A DNA stretch of 64,000 nucleotides, taken from Omphalotus guepiniiformis (taxonomy: Eukaryota > Basidiomycota > Agaricomycetes > Agaricales > Omphalotaceae). Each line of letters starts with the position of its first letter. The first letter of the stretch is position 1. The position numbers and the translations under genes were made by a program. Location of the stretch: positions 118,302 through 182,301 of the forward strand of contig JAQOOI010000040.1 of NCBI GenBank assembly GCA_028554645.1. Direction: 5' to 3'. Of the stretch, positions 9,771 through 21,500 are shown in pieces. The notes below the pieces were generated by a model. That model was given only the letters and a program-made list of their open reading frames with translations, was not told the origin of the DNA and ran no database searches.

Positions 9771-12700
9771 GAGTTGTCTACATCTTCATATTCCTCTTCC
9801 TTTGCGCCCTCCTGGAAGATGCTGTCTTCTATCTGAATAATACCATCTTCTCCCTCAATTTCCAAATATACCCCATCCCTTTCTTCTTCCTCATTGTCTA
9901 CAAACACTGCTCTGCCATTAGCAGCATTGTTAGACCCTGCATTGTATCCGTTGCGATTTGTGTTCTGATTGGAGTTTGGCATTGGATAAGTCCTACACTC
10001 TCTACCAAAGTGACCTGGTTTGCCACAGCGCATACACAACCTTTCCCTCATCCGCCGTTCATATTCTTCTTGTGAAATACGAGGTGGAAAATTGGATTGG
10101 AGTTATGTTTCTCCTGTTTCTGCAGCATTTCCACTGACCACATTGGGAGTGTTAGCATTACGAAGCCGGTAAGTGTTGTTCGACACAAAACGTGTTTGAA
10201 CTACACACTGATTGGTGTCTGTTTGTTGATTATTCCAGTTGCGACCATAAGTGTTGTCTCCAAGTCCCATGTCATTGAGTGCTTCACGAGCAGTATCAAT
10301 TTCCAGAAGTCTTTCAACAACTTCATCATAAGACTCAGGAATTTTCCCATTGTTGGTGAGTCAATTTCTGAGGTCAGAGCGGATTTGGCGGAGTAATCGG
10401 AACCGTAAAGCTGGGTCATTGTAGTTGGTCTTATTGGCTACATCCTCAAAGCGTACAAGGAAATCAGCAAATGCTTCTTTGAACTTCTGATATACAGTGT
10501 CCAGTTTGGATTGAGAGTATAAAGTCTCATCATGTAGCCCAAACATCTTGCTGAACATCTTCAAGAATTCATTCCATGTGTTCAAAGCTGCAATGATGTT
10601 GCCATTTCGTCGTTTGCGCATGAGGTTGTTGTAATAACGCAAAGCTGGACCCGTGAAATATGATGCGGCAAATGTGATTTGAGAAGATTCAGAGGCATAG
10701 ATGGTGGGTTTGGCAGCAAACATGTTCTCACAGCTGTCAACAAAGGTAGACCATTCAGCACGACTCTCTCCAGAGAATTCTTTGGGTTTGTTAATATCCA
10801 ACTTAGCTTCTCTATTGAGAGCACGAGTGAGTTCTTCCCTTTGTCGACGATCTTCTGCATCTTCTTGATTGCGGCCATCTCTTCCATCTCTTCCATCTCT
10901 TCCATCTCTACCATCCCTACCATCTCTTCCATTTCTACCATTTCTTCTATGGTTATAGCCATCATCACTTTCATCTCCAGATGGGGGATCATTTGGTCCT
11001 TGGGGCCCACCTGGTCCACCTGGTCCTCCTGGTCCTCCTGGTGTTGTCCAATGACTAGGTCCTTCCCCTCTGGATGATTGATTGTGTTCATCATCAGAAT
11101 CAGAATCATCATCATCATAGTGAGAGTGTCCAGGGTCATTGGGGTCATCTGGGGGTCCTCCAGCATTTCTTACAGGAGTCTTGCCTTTGTTGGGAGTATA
11201 AGGATATTGTTGGGTTCTCCTTAACTCTGAAATCCTAGATGATCCTGGTAAGTGACTTACCTCCTGGTTTCTAGAAGGTCCTGCTGCATTCTGTCTGTAT
11301 TGCCTGGAAGTGTTCTGATCTTCTCTTCTACCATCCAAATGTGGTGGGGCATCTCTCTCCATACCAGAGGGTATCCTGTTCCTAGCTGTAGGCACCTGCA
11401 TTGAATGGGGCTGATTGGAGGTACCTAACTGTACTGGGGCCTGGGCTCTGGATGGTTCATCCTGGTGATGTGGGGGAGAATTATTGGGTTGAGGCTCAAT
11501 TCTGGTTTGACCTCTTTGGATCCTGGATTCTAATTCTTCTCTCCAAGTCTGTGTCCTATTTCTCCTCTGTTCTCCACTAGATTCCTGCACTGAACTCTCT
11601 GTAGGTACCTCATCATTTCTATAACCAGGTACTCTGTTGGGCCTTGAGATAGTTTCAGGCTCATTTGCTTCCACATCTTCCTGTTGTGATCTATGAACAA
11701 AAACTTCTGTATCATCTATGTAGTTGACACTCTGGATATTTCCCTGTGGGAGTTCTTGGACTACAACATTAGATGATTGAGTTTCAACATGATTGGATGC
11801 TCTGTTTGAGGAAGGATTGGATATTCTGGAAGCTGGAATCTGTTCATAGGTGGGTGCTGGTGGCTCTCCAGGATATGGTGGTACAGGATCTGGGATATTG
11901 TACTCTGTATTCCTGTAGAGGGGAACATTGGGTATTCCTACTACAGTAGTGGAGTCTGACCCTGAGGATACCATGATTGGTTGAGTACTAGGATGCCATG
12001 GAGTTGCAATACGTCCTTGCACTGCTTGGGGTACTGTACTTCTCACAGTTGAAGGAGTAGTATTGATGATTTGTTGTACTCTGCCAATAGTGCTAGGCCA
12101 ATTTACTGCATGTTGGGGTGACTGTACTGGAGTATGTGTTGGTACTCTAGTATATCCTTGTAGGTTGGCTTGAGAACTCCTTACTGATCTATCATCCACC
12201 ACCTGCCAGTTACCATTCATGTTAGCAGAGTTTAGGGTCCACTGAAAAATGTCCATTTCTGGATATTGTTGATAGGATCTAGGAGATGTTGAATGTGGTT
12301 GGTCATTTGCCTCTGAAAGCAAGGTTGTTCTGGATGAGTGAGGAGTATTACTCCTTGGAGATGAGGCTCTACTGGATGGATCTTGCATATTCAAGAGATG
12401 GAGTATCATGGGTCTTTCTGAGAAGTGATATAGAGTTGTGAGTTCTCTTGCATTATAGGGAATTTGCACAGCCTCTGCTATATGCTCTGCCAAGTCAGAT
12501 AGGTTGGTTTGAGCTAGCCTGCGCATCATACGGATCCACCCATAATCACCTCTCAAAGGATCATCCTCTACCCCAATGCTGATTAGAAAGGCTCTGCTTG
12601 CAATTGCCAATCCTGCTAATTGGGTAGCTGATACACTACGCTCCTGCTCATGGTCATTGGTAGTGTGAGATCCTGTTGAAGCTCTCTGGGAAGTTATACT

Positions 12701-13528
12701 TTCTCTAACACTATGTCTTTGACTTCTGTTAGAGTGGACAGTATTATTTGCTGATGGAGGAGAACCATGTGAGCTGGGATGTGGTTGCACACTTCTGGCA
12801 TTTGTTGTTGATGCATGGGAATTGGAATACATGCTTCCCAACACATTTCTTAAGCCTTCCCTATAGCTTTGAAAACCTGTGTCCATACTGGCTTCCTGCC
12901 AATGCTGAGTTCTAGGTGTAGAGTGTGCAATAAGATGTTGCATGGTTGGTGGTTCAAGCTCCTCATCCTCCTCCTCATTCTCAGATTCAGAGTCACTAAC
13001 AGCCTGTAATGCAGGCATGTCTGCATGCTCATCTTCATCATCTGCTATGTTTCCTGTATCACCAGCAGCTCCATGACTAGAAGAGCTTGAAACATTGATA
13101 GCTGCTTGACTGGGAAATTGAGACTGATCTTGATAGGGTTCTTGCAGCAAATTATCAATGGTATTGGGACCAGATGCTAGTTCAGTCATGCCTTGTTCTC
13201 CATACAATTCAGCTCTCAGAATCTCAGTCTGAAGAGTGGATCTAGGTCTGACTGGGGAAATGGGAGTGAGTTCTTGGAAAGTGAGACCTGTAGTTCTGTC
13301 TCTTCTTCTCCTTGGTCTTCTAACTGCTACTCCTGGTGGAATTTGTTGTGGTGTACTCCCTAAGGTTTGTCCTGGAGTTTCAAATGGAGTAAAACTCTGG
13401 GATTGCCTATTGACTGGTCCTTCAGAGACAGATTTTCTGAGATTGGTGCTGTCTGGGGTGAGGACATAGTGTCTAGGAGAAGTGGCCTGTTGTTGGTTGG
13501 TCTGAGTGTGGGTTGTTTGAGTAGACAT
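9728..13528 (-). pseudogene. gag: gag with two in-frame stop codons
   Basis: One frame of 1266 sense positions runs from the ATG at 13528 to the stop at 9728. It is interrupted by TGA at 10361-10363 and TAA at 10103-10105. Both fit single C-to-T changes of CGA and CAA, judging by context. The first roughly 800 residues are low-complexity, rich in Ser, Thr, Pro, Gln and Arg, with an RDG repeat near residue 870. The capsid-like gag domain follows (WSTFVDSCENMF to RFRLLRQIRSDLRN). The zinc knuckle CMRCGKPGHFGREC lies after both stops, so an unsuppressed product would lack RNA-binding function and could not reach the frameshift site. Gag of this length is unusual; most gypsy Gags are far shorter. 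Confidence 0.88.
9764..9770 (-). promoter_or_regulatory. -1 ribosomal frameshift heptamer GGGAAAC
   Basis: The minus strand reads G GGA AAC in the gag frame, fitting the X XXY YYZ slippery consensus. It lies 36 nt before the gag stop at 9728. Slipping back one base enters the protease frame. Just downstream GGAGACTC can pair with GAGTCC, a possible stimulatory hairpin. Confidence 0.7.
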
Positions 13529-13548
13529 CTCAACTGTAACTTAGTGGG

Positions 13549-13560
13549 AGTCTAGTTATT
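13549..13560 (-). other. primer-binding site of the complete element (self-priming type)
   Basis: AATAACTAGACT on the minus strand, one base inside the 5' LTR end. It is complementary over 12 of 12 bases to 14189-14178, the predicted RNA 5' end in the same LTR. Tf1/sushi elements are known to prime reverse transcription by folding the RNA 5' end onto such a site. Confidence 0.72.
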
Positions 13561-13561
13561 A

Positions 13562-14697
13562 TGTTAGGGAACAGAAGGTAAGGGTTAGTTACTCTGATCC
13601 ACAGTATGGGGGTTGGGGGCTAAGTTGTATTAATTGAGAATCTACTCAAAGAACACAATGTAGAGATGAGCTGAAGTGATAATCTATATCACAGAGAAAG
13701 GAAATGTAAGGAGTGATGTCTCAGATATCACTAGAAAGGTAGGTTCCACTTGGAAATGCTTCAAGTGAGAACAGGAGATTTGATTACTGGAAATGCTTCA
13801 GTAACCAAGGGAATCTAGATACTTGGAAATGCTTCAAGTAGTCTAAGGATGGAATGAACAACTGGAAATGCTTCAGTTATTCAAAGAGAAAGCCTGGAAA
13901 TGCTTCAGACAATCAAGGGAAATACTGCTGGAAATGCTTCAGCAATACTTAAGAAAAGACACTGGAAATGCTTCAATGCCTTGGAGAATATCTGGAAATG
14001 CTTCAGATAATCAGAGGAAATACTGCTGGAAATGCTTCAGCAATACTTAGGGAAAGACACTGGAAATGCTTCAATGCCTTAGAGGTTCAGTCACTGGGAA
14101 TGGTTCAGTAGACTAGAGAGAGTAAGAAGTACTTGTATTGACAAGACAGGTTACAAAGTAGAGGTTCACAAGAAAACAATAACTAGACTAAGGTACACTA
14201 AGTTGGGTGGGGTTTATATACACAATTCTGAGTAAAGATATAAAAGGAAAGTATCTACAATGAGGCTGCATGAGTCAGTTTGACTAGAGATGACTGTGAG
14301 CATGCGTCATTCTGACTAGACATGGCTCTTGAACATGAGTCACTTTGACTAGGCATGATTCAAGTCACTATGAGTCTATAATGTGACTATATATGACTCA
14401 AGCTTCCATAAGAACTTCAGGATGACTTGTTATGACTCATGTGTAATGGATGCTGCAGCATGACTGGTTATGACTCAAACTGCAAGCTGAAGAGGATATA
14501 GAAATCATGGGACTGAAGGGAGGCTGTACATGACTCAGATCAATTATGTAGTGCATCATGTATGACCACAGAGTGATTGGTTAACAAGTAGGCATTTGGT
14601 TGATACCAGAAAATTTAAAAATTTCTGTCTTTCTTGTGTATGCCATTATTTGCTGATTGATCTGTGGCTCTGTACCTGTATGTACTGACTCCTAACA
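13562..14697 (-). repeat. right LTR (5' LTR of the complete element)
   Basis: The partner of 1003-2138 at a constant offset of 12559. It begins TGTTAGGAG at 14697 on the minus strand and ends CCCTAACA at 13562. It carries the same features: Gcn4-type boxes at 14271-14537, TATATAAA at 14213-14220, the self-primer 12-mer at 14178-14189 and the hairpin repeats at 13749-14109. This LTR should drive transcription of gag and pol. Confidence 0.93.
14178..14220 (-). promoter_or_regulatory. core promoter and predicted RNA start of the element
   Basis: TATATAAA (14213-14220, minus) with AGTCTAGTTATT about 30 nt downstream (14189-14178). The second sequence would be the RNA 5' end and folds onto 13549-13560. 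The leader from here to the gag ATG is about 650 nt and contains the hairpin repeats. Confidence 0.65.
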
Positions 14698-16040
14698 CTT
14701 CCCTCAAACAATGGTAAATTCATGGCAAGAAAAAGGAGGTGGTCTGTGTAATTCAAAAAGAGGCTCTCAAGGGCAGAAGTAAAGTTTGAAGACGGATAGC
14801 TCGTCTTTGGTCTGGTGGTGATAGACAAGCATGCTTACTTGACAATGCTTACAGTACTGCTTACATCATCTTGTGTAGCAGGAGATTACTAAAATCAAAA
14901 ATTTAAACTCAATAAGGCACTATTTTATTTCAAAGATTTTTTTTTTAAGTTCAAAGTGTATACTGATCTATGTCCAGTTTTTCCATTGCAAAGATTAAGC
15001 TCCAGAGATTAGAAATAGCATGCTGGCAAAGTAAGAGCTATCTGAGGTGGGGGCCCCTTGGACCGCTACCACCATGTAGTCGGTTTTTTCTCACACTTGG
15101 AAAAGCGTCAAGGGTGCAGTGGACATTCTTGCGTCCGATGTGGATGACTACTGCATCGGTGCAAGGGCACCACTGCATGTCGACAGATGGCCTCCAATGC
15201 GGAAGCACACAAACGAGGAAGAAATTCCTCAGGGTAACAACCCTCATGAAGGAGCAGTGGCTCACGTAGGCATACTTATAACCAACCTCCCATCTACATA
15301 CACATCTGGGCTCTGGTTGACAACATTCACAAACAAATACATCCTTCATACCTTTCCAACGCTCATCGTCAACGCCTCTCCTGCTGAGCCACCCACTAAA
15401 ACACCCAAGATGCTTAACACGAGGGACACCGAGTAGTGATGGGCAATGTGGCTCCCTTATACTATATACCCTTTGTCTTAGCCAAGTGCCTAGCACGCCA
15501 CTTCCTTGTTTCTTTACCCTGCCTGTTATGGTGCCCCTTTGTCCTGCCCTGGACATATATACTACTAGCACTGCCCCAGACCTTTTCTTTCCCATGAAAA
15601 AAAGATAAATAGAAAGAATATTTATTTGTTACAACAATGAGAGGCTTTCTTATCATAAATAGATTTGCTTTCTCTTGCTAGAATTATTAATTTTTGTGAT
15701 AAAGAAAAGTATTCTTTCTCATCTAATATTGATTTAATTTTTTGTCCAGGAAACAAAATGGGTAATGAGTCCCAGTGAACACCGGACAAGCGATGTACCA
15801 AACTGAGCAGCGAACCAGTGGCGAACATTGGTGATTGTCGGAATTTTCATACAGTTCTGCTCATCGCAGTGTAAATCAGATATTGTCCATACAGCAGATG
15901 TAAAAAGCGAATTTAGGAATCTAATACTATTCTACATATATGTTATTTCCGCTACCATCTGATTTCCACTGCAGACTGCAGGTAATGATTTCCTGACACC
16001 TTTCTCTGATCCATCTGCAATTAGCGGCACTCATCTGAAT
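14698..16040. other. no recognisable gene; AT-rich flank of the LTR element
   Basis: Right flank of the LTR, beginning CTTCC. It has A/T runs near 14930-14945 and a GC-richer block at 15040-15560 with long chance open frames on both strands that resemble no family I know. The block could be an old solo LTR or transposon end, but I found no matching partner in the window. Confidence 0.4.
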
Positions 16041-18439
16041 TCAACGGAAGTCAGGATCAACAATGCGAGAAAGACTAAGTCCACGTACATGTGCAGTCAC
16101 ACTGTTGTCTTGCTCGACTTCACTGCCTTGCTGATACCTTGCCACTTCTAGAAAGGTGTCATTAGTGTTGCTAGGCACAATGATGGTTACATAACGCACC
16201 TTCTTGTCCTCTGCACTCAACGCAATCCAAGCTACCTCAAATTTGGCCTTTGTGACTTCTTTCTCTGCACAGAATTCCTTCACAAAGAATTTTCTACGCA
16301 TCAAAGTCAGTTGAGTTGAACAGAAGCACAACAGATGGACCACATACTTTGCTGACTTTGTATTATTAGGCTTCATTTCTTCTTAGCCACTGCCTTTGAG
16401 CCTGAGCTTTCTGCAGTATCTGTTGGAGGTGCTGATGGAGGCAGCAAAGGTACAACAATAGAGGGAATGGCCAGGTTAGCACTGGTGCGTTGTTAGCAAT
16501 CAGATACTCTTGGGTGTAATAGGACTCACAGTGGGTTCATGTGTCCCTAGCAACCACCCTACATGAGAACGAGGCATATGGAGATGATAGACGAGAACGT
16601 ACACGAAGTTGCCTACTGTTGGCAGCAGGGTGTGGTGAGGCTGGTATGTCTTGAGCAGGCTAAGCAGCATTATCTGGAATGGAAGCGGAGGTAACTGCAG
16701 TGGCAGAATTTGTTGGAGTAGAAGTTGAGGCAGCAAAAGCAGGGGTGACCACGATAGTTGAGTTAGCGGGAGTGGTGAAAGTTGGGGTGATTGCAGTAGG
16801 CGAGTTAGCTGGAGCAGTAGCGGTGGAAGTTAAGGTAACAGAAGCAGAGGTGACTGCAGTAGGCGAGTTAGCTGGAGCAGTAGCGGCGGAAGTCAAGGTA
16901 ACGGAAGTGGTGACTGCGGGAGGAAAATTAGTGATGGACTGTGCTGTAGAAATAGGAGAGAATGAATCCGAGATATTTGGCATCATGACCACATGTTGCA
17001 AAGAAGGCAAGGATGGATCCAAATTGGGCGGCATTGACATTTGAGGATGCAGGAGAATTGACTGTGAAATGGTTGATGTTTGAGAAGCAGCTGATGTGAA
17101 GAAATCCGGTTTTTTGTGAGAGATAGTTGGGGTTGACGGAGATCCTGCTGAAGTACCCGGTGTTGATTCAGACAAAGATAGTGTGTTAGGAACATTGCCG
17201 TCTTCAGAAATAGGCATGGGAGTAGGAGAAGCAGAAGCAGTAACTGTTGTGGAGAGAGAAGGTAGGCGAGTAATAGACTGCTGAGAAACAATTGGCCGTT
17301 TGGGTGAATCAGAACCAAAGCTGGTAAGAGGTTCCATTTGCTTGTGGATTGACTGAGTGCCTCGACGTGACGAGAGCAGGGTAGGAGAAGCAGTAGGGTC
17401 ATTGTCATCCACCTCAATGGTTAAAGTAGGCGTGATCTTGGAGTTGGAGTTTTTTAGTCTTTTTGGTTTTCGTGAAGAGGTGTCTGTATCAGATCTTCGT
17501 TTTGAAGGTCTCTCTCCTACACAAAAAAGTTTTATCAGACGAAAAATGCATGTAGAAAAAAAAAAAAGCGCACTAGTGAGGCCTCCCCATGCTCGAACAT
17601 TCTTGCACCAATCTGAGTAGCGCACAATCGCAAACCACTCTGCTTTCCAGTCCCCATCACACAGTCGGAATTTGAGAAATTTGCTGTTCATCTGACCTAA
17701 ATAAAAGGTGGAAGCATCCGCGCACTTTTTGCTCCACGTAGACGGATTCTTGCGCAAAGAGTAAAGGGAGTTCCATAGTTGTTGAGCAAATTTGGTGAAT
17801 TCTTGTATACGAGACTTGTTAACTTGAATGCCTTCTGCATCTGTAAGAAAGCCGAGCGCATAAATTTTGGTGCCAAAATTGTTTGCTTGGTCTGAGTATC
17901 CATTCTATTGCTCTTCAGTCCAATAGTCCACTGCCGGATAGTCAAGTTCACTTAGGTCCTCGATTGGAATGCTAATTGGAAGTGATGATGAAGATGAATG
18001 AGAGGTGGAAGAACTTGATTCTGAAGATGTGGTTGGTTTGTTTGAAAGCGATGCAATTACACCTTGTAGTGTGGCGATAACACTATTGAGCTGCAAAGTA
18101 TTCCGACTAACCAGATGTTAGCATATATGGACTCAAACAAGATACAAGAACACACCGCTCATGTTCTAACTGATTCTGGAGTTGGATATACATTGTGTGA
18201 AGTAATATGTGTGCTGAATTTTGGACCTTCATCAGAGTTTCATGAGACGCGTTTGCAATTGCTGTAGCCAGAGAATTTGAATGATTTGTTGTTTCAGATA
18301 GGCCTGAGTTCAAGGAGGCAGAAAATGATGATGTCGAATGAGATGAAAGAGCCATAGAAGATCTATACAAGTCTGAGGGCCGGGAGACAGCCTGCTGATA
18401 GTCACTGTTACCATTGCAATGTTTTAAGAGCATCAACAT
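16041..18439 (-). pseudogene. companion gene of the neighbouring transposon, unknown function, disrupted
   Basis: Exon pieces at 18439-18156, 18113-17575, 17515-16660 and possibly 16376-16041 join through GT-AG introns. The readable text includes IPIEDLSELDYPAVDYWTEEQ, then LGFLTDAEGIQV, and FRLCDGDWKAEWFAIVRYSD, followed by a Ser/Thr/Pro-rich tail. A stop (TAG, 17905-17907) falls where the context EEQ-NGYSD suggests Trp; another (TAG, 16660-16662) falls in the tail. It sits downstream of a Tnp2-like transposase in the same orientation, so I infer a second gene of that transposon or an associated host-derived family. I do not recognise a domain. The exon borders are tentative. Confidence 0.5.
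16690..16925 (-). repeat. 66-bp class repeats in the Ser/Thr/Pro tail
   Basis: The text encoding ATAPANSPTAVTSASVTLTS is repeated with small changes (twice nearly exact, further degenerate copies). It expands the tail of the companion gene. Confidence 0.7.
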
Positions 18440-18595
18440 AGCTTACATGGGGTGTAGAGAAACTTTGCTGTATTTCTGAGAGCTGGCAGTTGTCCAAGAT
18501 TGAAGTTGGTGACCATAGTACATTTGCCATGGATGATGGTAGTATAAGAGAGAAGTTGTATCATGCATTGACATATGACTAACGTGACTCACTCA

Positions 18596-21500
18596 TCGCA
18601 TTTCCAAAGACTTCAAGAAAACACGGTATTCTTGATTATTTTGAACAAAGAAGTACATATAGCTATATAGCAAGCAAAGCACTTTCTTCATCTTGCTCTT
18701 CAAAAGGCTCTCCATACCCTGTCAAATTCATATCATCCAGACCCAACTTCTCTACAACAAATCACAGGTTTTCAGGATCGCCAGGGTAATGGGGAAGTGG
18801 CTGCATGGAAACCACAGAGTGTATTTGAGATGTTTGGATAATTCGGAGGGCATCTACACCAGAATACTTGCAAGCCAAAGTGTGTGATGTGAGTCTTTGA
18901 GAATCTCTCTAATTGGTGGTCCATAAGGTAAGATTGATGTGTATGATGCTGCTTCACCGTGTCCTTGGTCCGATAGAAAATAGAACTGAACTTCACCAAA
19001 TGTGACCTTTCCATCCAGCTCAATCTAAGACTTGTATTAGCTCTACAAGAAGCAGCACAGATTGATACAGAACCACATTACCTTGACATTCCTAGAGATT
19101 CAGATGTTTCTACTAGTGCGCTTGCTCTCGCTCCAAAGACTTCAAGCAACCTGTCCATTTGGTGACCGTAAACGTCCCCATCTTCTGACCCGTGTCATGT
19201 TATACCCATCATAGAATCTGTGAGACTGTGTAGAATTGTGATCTGAGAAAGTCAAGCGAGTTGCACATTTCTCTCTTGGCCGAAGCAAGACATATCCATG
19301 ACCTAGATTCATTGCACCTCATGGAAGATGTACTGTAGAAGTGGGATCTAGCTCAGGACACATACTCTTCAGTGCATTGAGCTGTGATCTGCACAATGCA
19401 CGTTTAGATAGGTTTGCGTATGGGTTTGAAGGCTGTCGAACTTCTTCTCCAAGGTTCCCAATCGCCTGTTCCATTGTGAATTGTGTCAGGTATGCACCAG
19501 GACCAATACGGGTAACCTCAGGTGCAGCATGTAGTAGAACATGGATACATGGCCGGCAAAAGTGAAGTCGATCAACGCGGCACTGATAATACAATTGCTC
19601 ATACTCTTCGACAAATTGCACAAGTAAGGTGTGTGCTTCTCGGAGATCTGTACCACGAAGAATCCTTTTGATAAGAATCCAAACACCACGAGTAAGTTTG
19701 CAGAAGTTTTTCCAGTATTTTTGAGGCAAGATGGGTCGGAAGAATGCAGGACCCAGACCAAACAAGTAAAGGAAACTTTCAGTAGCTTTATAACCACTAG
19801 AGATCTTCTCTGCAGAATTTCGGGGTGGATGATGAAATGAAGATGGGAAGTATTTTGTTGTAGCAGCTACCTGTGCACCATGTTCTATCCAAACATTGCC
19901 GGTCAATGTGGCCCAGTCCCAAGTAGACTTATTGACTGTTGGGTCACATTTCAATGTGCCCCGCCATAAGGGAATAAAGAGTTCAATGAGATTCAGAAAA
20001 AAAATGTGCATTAGATCAAGGGTAAAGCACCCTGGAAGTGGAAATGTAAGGTGTTCATCTAAACCACTGATGATAGATGGTTTACTAAGTCCTGTCTCTT
20101 TTCTGATGACATCGTAGTTTGTATGATTTGCTTTGATGACCTTTGCAAGATTTGCTTGATAAGTTTCGTGTGATATTGTTGATAATGTTCGGATGTTCAC
20201 ATCAGGGTGGTTACAGTCATGGACAGTGTAGTTGACAGGCTGCAAGTGAGGAGCATAGTAATGGCCACTTCCTGGCTTGTGTCAACCTTTCATATCACAA
20301 GGCATTCGACAACCTTGAGCACCATGATGATGGACTTTACCATCAATCTCAGGAAGACCAACAGCATCTGCAGTAATAAGTGCAAGAATGGGGCGAGAGT
20401 AGACAACTCCATTCTGAAAGGCATCCCATATCTGGAATCCCTTACCATTATTCTTGTGCTGGAGTGCAGAAAGATGATGGAAACTTGGAAACAGGAATGA
20501 GTCGAGATGCTTGGGTTTGTTAGGCCCAGGAATAACAACACCTGGCATGATGGACTTCTTCTTATATCATAAACCAGCTTCAAAGTCAAAGTCAATCCAA
20601 ATGCCTATGTAAACATCTGACTTCTTGTTCTGGTAGAGTTGTGCACCATCAAAGGAACCACAAATGAGGGTATCATTTGCATCAATTGAGATAGCTTCGG
20701 CAAGGTTGAGACACTCGCTACCACTCAGCAAGTCATTGTAGTCGATCTCATTGCCTTCATTCACCATGCAAAGAATCTCCTGTGTGCGGCAATCTCTCTA
20801 GAGTCTGGCCTGTGCCCCCTTTTCAGAACGTTGCAATGCTTGGAGCTGTGGTCCCAGAGGGATTGTCACAAATTGTTGATGAGCAACCTTTTTACCCTTC
20901 AAAGCAAGGAGTTCTGGGTCATAGTGTGGCTCTCCACAGAATACACAATCTTCCTGGTCTGCCCATGGTCTAGTAAAGGCATGGCAAGAGCTGATACATA
21001 TGTCAGTGATGACTGAGACGACCCCAGTGATGTTGGCAACTAGTTTGTTCACTTTGTGCCATGATAACACTGATGTATTAGGATAGCGGTGAATAATTGC
21101 AGTTCTGACGTCCTTATACGTCTGTTCAGAGGCATTCGTCATGGCCATGAAAAGATCCAATGAGAGGCGCGTGTCCGGGTCTGAAATATCAATGGGCTCC
21201 TCAAGGAGATTGCGTAGCCGTTCAACGACGGATAAATCAAGCCCACTGTTATCAAGTGTGGCTGACCATATTAACTCAATGAATTTCTGGGAGATTTGAA
21301 TGTGCTCGATAGTCGACTGAATCGGGTGAGTACTGTTGTCTTCCTCATTCCCAGTGTCACTATTGGGTTGCATCTGCTCATCCTGGGTAGCCTGGGCAGC
21401 GTCGTCTGTCCGTCTCATCCTATCCAACTCTTCTTGCTCATCTTGTTCATCAAAAGTGTGATCCATATCAGACTCCTCACTCTCACTCTCCTGCCCCGAA

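Larger units (their letters stand above)
1003..14697 (-). mobile_element. Ty3/gypsy chromovirus (Tf1/sushi type) with an antisense passenger gene
   Basis: A 13.7-kb LTR retrotransposon on the minus strand. Its order is 5' LTR (13562-14697), self-primer binding site, gag, -1 frameshift site, protease, reverse transcriptase, RNase H, integrase, chromodomain, an antisense spliced gene, polypurine tract, 3' LTR (1003-2138). Near-identical LTRs suggest a young insertion or recent recombination. The target-site duplication cannot be tested, because the left side runs into a second element. This copy carries two stops in gag and a one-base frameshift in pol, so it is probably not autonomous as assembled. 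Confidence 0.9.

Noticed and set aside
10361..10363. Programmed stop readthrough or recoded TGA in gag.
   Set aside because: A second stop (TAA) follows in the same frame, the downstream context is not a strong readthrough signal, and intact genes in the window use TGA as an ordinary stop, so an altered code is excluded.
14698..14705. Search for the target-site duplication of the LTR element (CTTCC on the right).
   Set aside because: The left side runs into the tandem element, so the matching copy lies outside the window and no duplication can be claimed.
15038..15595. 185-codon open frame on the minus strand and an overlapping 105-codon one on the plus strand.
   Set aside because: Odd composition (many Cys, Arg, Trp), no family resemblance, frames open on both strands at once; probably GC-richer repeat DNA.
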